From: Bacillota bacterium | GTDB lineage: Bacteria; Bacillota_A; Clostridia; Peptostreptococcales; Anaerovoracaceae | Reading direction: 5' to 3' | Assembly (NCBI GenBank): GCA_017556895.1 | Contig: JAFYLX010000086.1 | Span: 1-14,754, forward strand | DNA: 14,754 nucleotides | Shown here: positions 1 to 5,581 of the stretch, piece after piece | Layout of the letters: the number at the start of each line of letters is the position of its first letter | How positions within the stretch are numbered: position 1 is the first letter of the stretch | The notes under the pieces: generated by a model | The model's input: only the letters and a program-made list of their open reading frames with translations | Told to the model about the DNA's origin: nothing | Databases searched by the model: none | Program-made: the position numbers and the translations under genes

Positions 1-1
1 T

Positions 2-349
2 GAAGTAGCATTTGAAAATGAGACTTTAGATGAAGGGGACGGCATGCTCGCAATAATATATGGTGGCTGCAATTATGACAGTAGGATAATTGCTAGTCGT
101 AACGGGTTTATCCAATGTCATGAAACAACATTCTTTGGGTCGTTAGGAGAAAAACTAGGGAGTGCTAATCACGGCAGACTTGAAGGAGAAATTAGAAAGA
201 TAAAAAAAGGCAAAGAGTACGGATTGTTTGTAGCGTTTTCAAATGTTGACGGTGGTGATCTTGCGTATACCATAGAATCTATGGAAAAGAAAGACGTTGA
301 GTTAAAAGAAAACGACTATACAGTTTATGTAACTATTACATTCTCGTAG
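2..349 (+). CDS. Hypothetical protein, 5' end cut by window edge
   Basis: The reading frame is open from base 2 to the TAG at 347-349, so the gene probably begins outside the window. An internal ATG at 44 follows a GAAGGGG stretch by five bases and could be the start of a 101-residue protein, but the 14 upstream codons (beginning Glu-Val-Ala-Phe-Glu) read like ordinary protein, so I favour a truncated longer gene. The visible part is soluble and mixed-charge, with a Lys-rich patch near the middle, a Gly-rich stretch after Ala-Phe-Ser-Asn-Val-Asp, and a beta-rich C-terminus ending Thr-Ile-Thr-Phe-Ser. I see no signal peptide, membrane helix or catalytic motif. I do not recognise the family. 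The next gene starts 20 bases downstream, so the two are probably cotranscribed. Confidence 0.6.
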   Translation, partial: EVAFENETLDEGDGMLAIIYGGCNYDSRIIASRNGFIQCHETTFFGSLGEKLGSANHGRLEGEIRKIKKGKEYGLFVAFSNVDGGDLAYTIESMEKKDVELKENDYTVYVTITFS

Positions 350-369
350 TATAGATTAAGGGGGTTAAG

Positions 370-765
370 ATGAAACAGAAAATAATAATTACAATAGCCT
401 TTGCTATAAGCCTATCGCCTATGCTGCTCAGTCAGTACGGGGGCATGAGAGGAGTTCAAGAAATCAGCGGATTAATTAATCTGACGAATCCAATTGGCCT
501 ACTAGCGTTGGTGATATTTCTAGTAGGTGTGTGGGGCCCTTTCGAGAATAAGAAAACAGGATGGCTGTTTGGACTCATAGGAACAATTGGAATAGTGCTA
601 TCTGAATTATATAACTATTTCACATGGCACGTGCTTACAATTACAGGAGAGATAAGTTTGAAGCACAGCATCATGTTTGCGTTTCCGGAGTTTTATGTTG
701 GATTGGCTGTATCCATAATAATGGTTGTTGTATACTTGGTTGCAACCCAAAATAGTTATAAATAA
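370..765 (+). CDS. Small integral membrane protein, unknown function
   Basis: This 131-residue protein has about four hydrophobic segments: residues 4-22 (could also act as a signal anchor), 38-55, 66-83 and 107-126. A short charged loop (Phe-Glu-Asn-Lys-Lys) lies between segments two and three. The start ATG at 370 follows a GGGGG stretch with suitable spacing, and the gene follows its upstream neighbour by 20 bases. No conserved motif that I recognise is present, so no function is assigned. The TAA stop (763-765) touches the first base of a bidirectional terminator shared with the convergent pnuC gene. Confidence 0.7.
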   Translation: MKQKIIITIAFAISLSPMLLSQYGGMRGVQEISGLINLTNPIGLLALVIFLVGVWGPFENKKTGWLFGLIGTIGIVLSELYNYFTWHVLTITGEISLKHSIMFAFPEFYVGLAVSIIMVVVYLVATQNSYK

Positions 766-792
766 AAAACGCTAGATAATTCTAGCGTTTTT
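765..792. terminator. Bidirectional intrinsic terminator between convergent genes
   Basis: A perfect 12-bp inverted repeat, AAAAACGCTAGA (765-776) and TCTAGCGTTTTT (781-792), encloses a TAAT loop. A-runs and T-runs flank the GC core on both sides, so it can stop transcripts from both strands. It overlaps the last base of the upstream stop codon and the TAG stop codon of pnuC at 782-784, which makes an extremely compact convergent junction. Confidence 0.92.
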
Positions 793-1495
793 CTTGTATA
801 CCTTGATGTCTCTTCATTCTTGACCAATTAATATAGCCATAGATGTCGTTTATAAAGAATATACTGAAGCAGGCAATCATGGAAACATATGATATGTTTT
901 CAAAAGTTGCCATAACCCATAATACAATTAAAACTAGGTCGTTTGCAGCGTATGCAAGTGCATAATGGGGGTCTCTAAGCATCATCAAAGCCGATGCAAG
1001 AAAACTTGTAGTTACGGAAATCGTACTAAAAACGATATTTGCCATATTAAAAAACACAAGTATATAGTAGAAAATCCATGTGACTAATAGGGTCACTATA
1101 AATAGAAGAGTATACTGCTTCGTGTTTAGGGTTCTAACCTTAACTTGCTTTTCTGAATAAGGATTTTTTAGCCAGGTTATTACGGAAAGTAGGGCAATTG
1201 GTGCAGTCATTCCCATGTAAGTAATCATCTCTCCGTAATATGCAAAGCCAAAAGATATTAGGCTGTAGAGCAGGCTGAATACGATGGTTAGAATCTGCCC
1301 AAGTACATCTCCCTTTGCAACAAAAATTAATGCAGTGACCCCTATGAGGGATGCGATTAATGTCATGAAATTTTCACTCTTAAAAAGGAGAAATGAAAGA
1401 GTTACGATGACCACGGATATAAGCCAAAGTTTTCTCTCGAAGGAGTTTAAGTTTTTAATTGAAGCTTTGATTCCAGCATAAATATTTAAGTTCAT
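782..1495 (-). CDS. pnuC: PnuC-family nicotinamide riboside/NMN-type transporter
   Basis: This is an integral membrane protein of 237 residues from the preferred start, with about seven to eight hydrophobic segments. PnuC proteins carry nicotinamide riboside or related vitamins across the cytoplasmic membrane by facilitated diffusion, trapped by intracellular phosphorylation. Family-like stretches are the Ala-Asn-Asp-Leu-Val-Leu-Ile-Val-Leu-Trp segment in the C-terminal half and the near-C-terminal Phe-x-x-Asn-Asp-x-Tyr-Gly-x-x-x-Trp pattern, followed by a basic tail. The ATG at 1510 would add five residues but has no ribosome binding site and sits directly after the leader terminator. The ATG at 1495 follows AAAGGA by about six bases, so I choose it. 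Related proteins (PnuT, PnuX) carry thiamine or riboflavin, but no TPP or FMN riboswitch is recognisable upstream. A leader with terminator and antiterminator structures precedes the gene. Confidence 0.87.
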   Translation of the reverse strand: MNLNIYAGIKASIKNLNSFERKLWLISVVIVTLSFLLFKSENFMTLIASLIGVTALIFVAKGDVLGQILTIVFSLLYSLISFGFAYYGEMITYMGMTAPIALLSVITWLKNPYSEKQVKVRTLNTKQYTLLFIVTLLVTWIFYYILVFFNMANIVFSTISVTTSFLASALMMLRDPHYALAYAANDLVLIVLWVMATFENISYVSMIACFSIFFINDIYGYINWSRMKRHQGIQEKR

Positions 1496-1514
1496 ATTGG
1501 ATCCTTTCATATCT

Positions 1515-1569
1515 AAAAAAGCATCCGACCCATATCTTCTAAGACCTAACGATACGGTTCGAATGCTTT
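1515..1569 (-). terminator. Intrinsic terminator in the pnuC leader
   Basis: Minus-strand stem of AAAGCATTCGAACC (1569-1556) with GGTCGGATGCTTT (1530-1518), imperfect in the middle (one G-U pair and one extra A), around a 25-base loop, followed by a run of Ts ending at 1515. It lies upstream of the pnuC start, so it is regulatory unless it merely ends read-through from the XRE-DUF2975 gene. The long loop makes it weaker than the other terminators in this window. Confidence 0.6.
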
Positions 1570-1601
1570 AATTTACGCATTTTGCTACCCGGTGGCAGCT
1601 A
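1515..1601 (-). promoter_or_regulatory. Candidate attenuator or riboswitch leader of pnuC
   Basis: On the minus strand the RNA between the putative promoter and pnuC contains three structures. First, a hairpin GCTGCC/GGTAGC (1599-1594 with 1589-1584, one G-U pair) with an ACCG loop. Second, AATGC (1581-1577) can pair with GCATT (1566-1562). Third, a terminator: the arm at 1569-1556, starting AAAGCAT, pairs with the arm at 1530-1521, which is followed by six Ts (1520-1515). The second pairing uses bases of the terminator's 5' arm, so the two are mutually exclusive, as expected of an antiterminator. I cannot assign it to a known riboswitch class. An NAD-related ligand is an inference from the downstream gene only. 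Confidence 0.6.
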
Positions 1602-1620
1602 ACAATATTTAATTCACCTT

Positions 1621-1660
1621 ATTAAAACATATTTTGAAGTGTAAATCAACAACTTTTACA
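1621..1660 (-). promoter_or_regulatory. Putative pnuC promoter with overlapping inverted repeat
   Basis: On the minus strand TTGATT (1649-1644) and TTTAAT (1626-1621) are separated by 17 bases, which is acceptable for a sigma-A promoter and would start the leader RNA near 1614. The inverted repeat TGTAAA-N9-TTTACA at 1640-1660 overlaps the -35 element and could be an operator. No known regulator's site is matched with confidence. Confidence 0.4.
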
Positions 1661-1663
1661 GAA

Positions 1664-2587
1664 CTAATTGCTAGCTTCTTCTACTTGTTCTTCACCATAT
1701 ATAATCCCTTTTGAGTCCTTCTGAATTTCATATCCGTATTCGAAGATATAGGACATGCTGAATATGATTAGGATTTCTAGTATACCCATAAGCTCGAATG
1801 GACTTTCCACTTCAGTCATACCGAAGATTAAATTGATGAAAATCCCAGATAGTGGTGTTAGTATGATTAGCGCAATCATTAAGTAAGAGATTCTCTTAAT
1901 GAAATTAACATTATCTAACGTAAAAGGTGTGTTATTGTTCTTAATGTTATTAAATAATTTTTCGATGTAACCTAATATGATTATGACAATGACGATATTG
2001 ATTAAAAGGAAAACCAAAGCGGCCTCAGCATACCCAATTATTTCAGCACTAGAGTGAGTGCTAAAAATCTCAATGAATTCGCTTTGGGATATGTCGGCAT
2101 CAATATCTGCGATGATTATGTCATGTATTTCGAGCTTATCCTGATCGATGATTTGGATATTGTCTGTTTTGAATGTTATTTCATCAGAACCCACATCTAC
2201 ATTGCTTACAACATAAGGGACTAATACCATGGCTAGGATGACGAAGGCTATTGCGACCTTTAGTACGATTCCCCCAATTTTGCCAATTAAGCCGATTACA
2301 TTACTAAGAGTCTTAACTTGCTTTTGCTTCTTTTCATTAAATTTTACTACGTTCATAACAATCTCTTCATCTAATGAAGAAAAGTCACTCATCTCAGTAT
2401 GCACCAGGTCATTGATTTTGCAGTTGAAAATCTTGCAGAGCTGCAACATATTATGCATTTCGGGATATGCTTCTCCGTTTTCCCATTTTGAGACTGACTG
2501 TCTAGAAACATTGACCTTTTCGGCAAGCTGCTCCTGTGACATTTTATGATGTTTTCTAATCGCTTTTAAATTATCTCCAAACTTCAT
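1664..2587 (-). CDS. XRE-family regulator fused to DUF2975 membrane domain
   Basis: This 307-residue protein has an N-terminal HTH_3 domain at about residues 5-62, with the typical Leu-Ala-Glu-Lys-Val-Asn-Val-Ser-Arg-Gln-Ser-Val-Ser-Lys-Trp-Glu recognition region. A polar linker follows, then four hydrophobic segments near 103-127, 186-211, 231-254 and 263-284. The stretch Pro-Phe-Thr-Leu-Asp-Asn-Val before the third segment and Phe-Glu-Tyr-Gly-Tyr-Glu-Ile-Gln near the C-terminus match the DUF2975 pattern. The likely role is a membrane-tethered DNA-binding regulator, perhaps sensing an envelope signal; its targets are unknown. The ATG at 2587 follows AAAGGAG by about eight bases. The upstream intergenic region carries a 20-bp palindrome that is a good autoregulatory operator candidate. 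A second membrane XRE gene lies 99 bases upstream. Confidence 0.85.
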   Translation of the reverse strand: MKFGDNLKAIRKHHKMSQEQLAEKVNVSRQSVSKWENGEAYPEMHNMLQLCKIFNCKINDLVHTEMSDFSSLDEEIVMNVVKFNEKKQKQVKTLSNVIGLIGKIGGIVLKVAIAFVILAMVLVPYVVSNVDVGSDEITFKTDNIQIIDQDKLEIHDIIIADIDADISQSEFIEIFSTHSSAEIIGYAEAALVFLLINIVIVIIILGYIEKLFNNIKNNNTPFTLDNVNFIKRISYLMIALIILTPLSGIFINLIFGMTEVESPFELMGILEILIIFSMSYIFEYGYEIQKDSKGIIYGEEQVEEASN

Positions 2588-2646
2588 TAGATTTAACTCC
2601 TTTCGTAGCTTAAGTTTAAGAGAATAAGGGTTTTATTTCTACCAAC

Positions 2647-2677
2647 TTTCGGTTGCATTTTCGGTTGCAACCGAAAA
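2647..2677. promoter_or_regulatory. Triple half-site operator: 20-bp palindrome plus extra direct repeat
   Basis: TTTTCGGTTGCAACCGAAAA at 2658-2677 is a perfect 20-bp palindrome. The same 11-base half-site, TTTCGGTTGCA, occurs once more at 2647-2657, directly repeated at a 12-base period with 2659-2669, and again inverted at 2666-2676. The cluster lies 60-90 bases upstream of the XRE-DUF2975 start codon and 10 bases after the stop of the neighbouring XRE gene. Its symmetry fits a dimeric HTH regulator. As RNA it could form an 8-bp hairpin with a TGCA loop, but no T-run follows on either strand, so a terminator is less likely. Confidence 0.7.
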
Positions 2678-2686
2678 ATGACATAT

Positions 2687-3289
2687 TTATCGTTTAATAA
2701 AAAGCAAAACCTTAACTGCAAATAGTAAAAAAGCAACAATTATTGCATAGGGTTCTCTTGCTAAAGACAAGTATAACACAGTTGTAATGCTAATTCCAAG
2801 GGAAGCATTCCTGATAATGTTTTGAAACGGATGATGCCCTGTTTGAGTTAAAACTATTTTAAGAACACCAAGGCCAAAGAGAGTAAGGAATAGGGCCCAA
2901 TGAATTATAAGGTTGAGGGGAGAACCTTCAGCATATGATAGAAGACTAATTGAATATACATATCCATCCACCTCAAGGGGATAGAGAGGCAAGACTATAA
3001 GAAAAAGTGCAAAGAAATCTGCTATGCCGAAAAACATATTGTTTAGCTTTTGCAGGTTTGCTTCGTTTTCTCTAGTGGCAATAGAAATTAGTTTTTCGCT
3101 GGATAAAAGCTCATCGATTGAGACATCAAAGAAGCTAGAGATTTCTTTCAAAGAATCTATATTAGGATAACCTCTACCGGATTCCCATTTAGAGATAGCA
3201 GTCCTAGAAACATATAAGGCTTCTGCAAGTTCTTCTTGCGTAAGATTTCTTGCCTTTCTTAAATTTTGAAGTTTTTCGTAAAATTCCAT
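2687..3289 (-). CDS. Membrane-anchored XRE-family regulator
   Basis: This 200-residue protein has an HTH_3 domain at about residues 5-61, including the Tyr-Val-Ser-Arg-Thr-Ala-Ile-Ser-Lys-Trp-Glu-Ser-Gly recognition region. About four hydrophobic segments follow, near 86-102, 127-146, 158-175 and 180-198, ending in Ile-Lys-Arg. It is shorter than the DUF2975 fusion next door and lacks the DUF2975 Pro-Phe-Thr pattern, so the membrane part appears unrelated. The start ATG at 3289 follows GGGAGGG in the 18-base gap after the PAP2-like gene, so the two genes almost certainly share a transcript. That suggests the regulator controls, or responds to the same envelope signal as, the PAP2 protein. Direct targets cannot be read from the sequence. 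Confidence 0.83.
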   Translation of the reverse strand: MEFYEKLQNLRKARNLTQEELAEALYVSRTAISKWESGRGYPNIDSLKEISSFFDVSIDELLSSEKLISIATRENEANLQKLNNMFFGIADFFALFLIVLPLYPLEVDGYVYSISLLSYAEGSPLNLIIHWALFLTLFGLGVLKIVLTQTGHHPFQNIIRNASLGISITTVLYLSLAREPYAIIVAFLLFAVKVLLFIKR

Positions 3290-3307
3290 AGGAATCCCTC
3301 CCGATTG

Positions 3308-3958
3308 TTATTTTCTGTTTTCCCACATTTCGACCGTAGCAACGTATATTAAGAAAAGTCCTGCACTTAGTAGTACGCCACCAACTATGTCTGTAAGCCA
3401 GTGAACCCCGGATAATAGCCTGCCGACTACCATGAAGGCAGAGTATAAATAAGTGAATGTAAAAGCCACTTTTTTGAAAGTTTCATTAGTGAATCTACGT
3501 TTTGCCTGAAATATTAGAGTAGGCATCACGCACAGCACCAGCATTGTTGTTGATGATGGGTAGGATGCTTCCATTGCGCCTTCTATTAATATGGGTCTGT
3601 AGTTGATAGGAATAAACTCAAAGCCCAGGAAGCAGAGAATGATTAAGCTGTAATAGATGCCTAGAAGTATAATATCCATATCAACTTTTTTTAGGCTTTT
3701 TCTCTTAATGAGTTGTCCAAGGCCGATTCCTGCAAAAATGGCACAGACAGATAGAGGAAGTAGTGAAAGCCAGTCAGTGATTACGTAAAGTGACATATGA
3801 ACACCTATGAGCTTATGGAACCACGTATTCAATGTGGCAAGGCCTATATTTGTATTGCTTACTCCGACAGGTCTAACATCAATAGTTGCAATTAATAACG
3901 TCCAAAATGCAAAGCTAAATAAAAGTGTGGCTGCTACAATTAATTTTTTATTCTTCAT
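3308..3958 (-). CDS. PAP2-superfamily membrane protein, atypical catalytic motifs
   Basis: This 216-residue membrane protein has about five to six hydrophobic segments. PAP2 proteins are lipid phosphatases or phosphotransferases, for example acting on undecaprenyl pyrophosphate or phosphatidylglycerophosphate. Motif 3 is intact apart from Ser to Gly at 179: Arg180, the nucleophile His186 and Asp190 fit Arg-x5-His-x3-Asp. Motif 1 keeps Arg121-Pro122 but has Glu114 where Lys is usual. Motif 2 reads Tyr-Pro-Ser-Ser-Thr-Thr (133-138), so Thr137 replaces the His of Pro-Ser-Gly-His. It may be a divergent phosphatase subfamily or have altered activity. The ATG at 3958 is preceded by GGAAGG. It is the first gene of a two-gene unit with the downstream XRE regulator. 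Confidence 0.83.
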   Translation of the reverse strand: MKNKKLIVAATLLFSFAFWTLLIATIDVRPVGVSNTNIGLATLNTWFHKLIGVHMSLYVITDWLSLLPLSVCAIFAGIGLGQLIKRKSLKKVDMDIILLGIYYSLIILCFLGFEFIPINYRPILIEGAMEASYPSSTTMLVLCVMPTLIFQAKRRFTNETFKKVAFTFTYLYSAFMVVGRLLSGVHWLTDIVGGVLLSAGLFLIYVATVEMWENRK

Positions 3959-3974
3959 TATGTATCCTTCCTTT

Positions 3975-3992
3975 GATTAAAGTCTTTTAATC
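3975..3992 (-). other. 5' UTR hairpin before the PAP2-like gene
   Basis: GATTAAA (3975-3981) and TTTAATC (3986-3992) form a 7-bp AT-rich stem with a four-base loop, immediately upstream of the ribosome binding site of the PAP2-like gene. It could protect the 5' end of the mRNA or keep the ribosome binding site exposed. No T-run follows, so it is not a terminator. Confidence 0.4.
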
Positions 3993-4015
3993 GAAGGTAC
4001 CATGCGGATACTTAT

Positions 4016-4064
4016 ATTATAAAGAAACTGAAGGTGGCAGTAACGATACTTTTCGTATCATTAC
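4016..4064 (-). promoter_or_regulatory. Promoter of the PAP2-XRE unit with operator-like inverted repeat
   Basis: On the minus strand a consensus -10 TATAAT lies at 4021-4016. TTACTG at 4043-4038 is a plausible -35 with 16-base spacing. The imperfect inverted repeat GTAACGATAC (4040-4049) / GTATCATTAC (4055-4064), with one mismatched pair and a five-base spacer, overlaps the -35. The downstream XRE regulator could act here, but its binding site is unknown. Confidence 0.6.
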
Positions 4065-4071
4065 AAAATAA

Positions 4072-4101
4072 AAAACGCATTACATACAAGCAATGCGTTT
4101 T
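4072..4101 (-). terminator. Intrinsic terminator after the EamA-family gene
   Basis: AAAACGCATT (4072-4081) and AATGCGTTTT (4092-4101) form a perfect 10-bp stem with a ten-base loop. On the minus strand the stem runs into TTTTTTATTTT, which marks it as the end of the EamA-family transcript. It also insulates that gene from the PAP2-XRE promoter just downstream. Confidence 0.85.
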
Positions 4102-4120
4102 CGACCGTAATAATATGTTT

Positions 4121-5032
4121 TTATTCGCCTTCAAGAACCGCAAGCATTAGAATACCAACGATAATGATGGAAATGAATAAGTACTGTCTGTTTGTAAGTC
4201 TTTCCTTAAGAACGATTCTGGATAATAGTAGTGATACTACGCAAACGGATGAGATGATTGGAGCAGCGATTGCACCGTTTCCGCTCATTGCGTATACATA
4301 AGTTAACTGACCAGCTGTTTCACATACAGCTGCTGCAATCTTGGACTTCTGCTTTGGTAGTTCGAATTTAACTTTCATTAACTTCATGAAGATGAAAAGA
4401 ACAATACCAACGATTGCAAATGTTAATTCGTAAGAGATATTTGCAACCAATTCGATGTTTTCTTCGTTTACACCGATTAACGGGCTTGTTTCCATTTCAA
4501 GGAAGAAGATATCAAGGAAGCTTCCGAATGCGTCAATAATTGCATAGCAGAAAGGCATCGCAAAAGAAATAGTAGCAAGTCTCTTTCCTAATCTTTCTCT
4601 TCTATCTAAGTCTGTAGTCTTTTCTGTATAGCCTACACCGATGATACCAACAGCAATTATGCCAATTGCGATCCATACCGGCATAGAGATGCTTTCTCCT
4701 AGGAAAAGGAAACAAAGTACAGAGCACATTGCGCCTGCAGTATTTTCTACAGGATCGGATAAAGATTCTTTGATGAATCTAATACCGAAGAATGAACAAG
4801 CCATAGATAAGATGTAACATAATGAAACCGGTAAGTAAGCGATTAAGTTCATTGGGTCATAGGCAATATCTGATGTTAGCAGTGTAAATACTGCATGAAT
4901 ACCCATTACCGCACCTACCAAAATAACAACCTTTAGGTGTCCGTATTTTTCGTCTTCGTGTGAACCCATCTTGTAGAAAAGTTCAGCTAGACCCCAAATT
5001 AACGTTGTTGCTAAAGTAAAAATTAGCCACAT
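4121..5032 (-). CDS. EamA/DMT-superfamily transporter
   Basis: This 303-residue protein has ten predicted hydrophobic segments arranged as two five-helix repeats, the standard EamA layout. The N-terminal repeat begins Met-Trp-Leu-Ile-Phe-Thr-Leu-Ala-Thr-Thr with Trp and Gly in helix one (Ile-Trp-Gly). Helices four and five contain the usual Pro-Val-Glu and Leu-Gly-Glu patterns, and the C-terminal repeat ends with Leu-Lys-Glu-Arg-Leu-Thr followed by a final helix. A charged 40-residue loop near 175-200 separates the halves. Family members export amino acids, nucleotide-sugars or other metabolites; the substrate cannot be inferred here. The ATG at 5032 follows GGAGG by nine bases. It has its own promoter and terminator, so it is likely monocistronic. 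Confidence 0.82.
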   Translation of the reverse strand: MWLIFTLATTLIWGLAELFYKMGSHEDEKYGHLKVVILVGAVMGIHAVFTLLTSDIAYDPMNLIAYLPVSLCYILSMACSFFGIRFIKESLSDPVENTAGAMCSVLCFLFLGESISMPVWIAIGIIAVGIIGVGYTEKTTDLDRRERLGKRLATISFAMPFCYAIIDAFGSFLDIFFLEMETSPLIGVNEENIELVANISYELTFAIVGIVLFIFMKLMKVKFELPKQKSKIAAAVCETAGQLTYVYAMSGNGAIAAPIISSVCVVSLLLSRIVLKERLTNRQYLFISIIIVGILMLAVLEGE

Positions 5033-5058
5033 AAAACTAGTCCTCCTGTAAACATAAT

Positions 5059-5086
5059 AAAATCCGTCTATTGCTAGGCGGATTTT
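5059..5086. terminator. 12-bp hairpin in the EamA leader, terminator-like
   Basis: AAAATCCGTCTA (5059-5070) and TAGGCGGATTTT (5075-5086) form a 12-bp stem with a TTGC loop. As plus-strand RNA the only imperfection is a G-U pair and a TTTTT run follows. As minus-strand RNA it has one A-C mismatch and the tail is TTTTATTAT. On the minus strand it lies between the likely promoter and the EamA start, so it may attenuate that gene; no plus-strand gene explains it. Confidence 0.6.
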
Positions 5087-5122
5087 TAAAAATCACTTTG
5101 TTGGCTTTTAAGCCACTCGAGC

Positions 5123-5152
5123 ATTATAACACTAAAAACTACCAAAAGTCGA
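5123..5152 (-). promoter_or_regulatory. Putative promoter of the EamA-family gene
   Basis: On the minus strand a consensus TATAAT at 5128-5123 is preceded, with an 18-base spacer, by TCGACT (5152-5147). It overlaps the loop and 3' arm of the preceding operon's terminator. The leader RNA would be about 80 bases and contain a small hairpin (TGGCT/AGCCA, 5102-5115) and the 12-bp hairpin at 5059-5086. Confidence 0.5.
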
Positions 5153-5160
5153 TAGTTTTT
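5134..5160 (-). terminator. Intrinsic terminator after crcB
   Basis: AAAAACTACC (5134-5143) and GATAGTTTTT (5151-5160) pair over ten positions. On the minus strand the one imperfect position is a G-U wobble, while on the plus strand it is a C-A mismatch, which points to minus-strand use. A TTTTT tail follows. It ends the glyoxalase-crcB transcript 33 bases after the crcB stop. Confidence 0.75.
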
Positions 5161-5192
5161 TGCGTAAATAATTTGAATATGCAGTAGGAACT

Positions 5193-5561
5193 TTACTTGA
5201 TGCTGAAATATTCTACTGCAAAAATAACAGCGATGCCAACTATCATGCTAAATACAACGTACAAGAAGGCTATACCCATGTGTCCTGACTTCATCAGATC
5301 ACTAGTTTCCAAAGCAAAAGTAGAGAATGTAGTGAAGCCGCCACATAAACCGACCTTTAGAAACAGTAACATTTGTGGATTCAGTTCAATATTTTTGGAT
5401 GCTGATACTGCAATGACGCCTATCAGAAGGCAGCCAATGACATTTATAGCAAAGGTTTTTATTGGAAATGCAAGGGTTTCAGTTACAGGGATTAGCCCTA
5501 TAACATACCTGAGGACAGAACCGATAAACCCGCCTGCCCCAACAGCTAAAATGTTTAGCAT
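5193..5561 (-). CDS. crcB: CrcB/Fluc fluoride channel
   Basis: This 122-residue, four-helix membrane protein is of the usual Fluc length. Fluc channels are antiparallel dimers that let fluoride leave the cell and so protect fluoride-sensitive enzymes. Diagnostic stretches are Gly-Ala-Gly-Gly-Phe-Ile-Gly-Ser-Val-Leu-Arg-Tyr near residues 8-19, Asn-Val-Ile-Gly in helix two, and Gly-Leu-Cys-Gly-Gly-Phe-Thr-Thr-Phe-Ser-Thr-Phe, the helix-three break with the Phe and Thr residues that line the pore. Many Firmicutes carry two tandem crcB genes; only one is present here, which fits a homodimer. The start follows GAGGTGAT, 20 bases after the glyoxalase stop, so the two are cotranscribed. No fluoride riboswitch is recognisable. 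Confidence 0.93.
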   Translation of the reverse strand: MLNILAVGAGGFIGSVLRYVIGLIPVTETLAFPIKTFAINVIGCLLIGVIAVSASKNIELNPQMLLFLKVGLCGGFTTFSTFALETSDLMKSGHMGIAFLYVVFSMIVGIAVIFAVEYFSIK

Positions 5562-5581
5562 TATATCACCTCAAACCAAAC

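Noticed and set aside
738..747. GGTTGCAACC resembling the core of the 2658-2677 palindrome
   Set aside because: It lies inside the coding sequence of the small membrane protein, lacks the flanking TTTTC/GAAAA bases and is short enough to be chance.
1541..1582. 13-codon minus-strand frame in the pnuC leader as a leader peptide
   Set aside because: It starts at the ATG near 1580, has no convincing ribosome binding site and no enrichment in any amino acid that would match pnuC.
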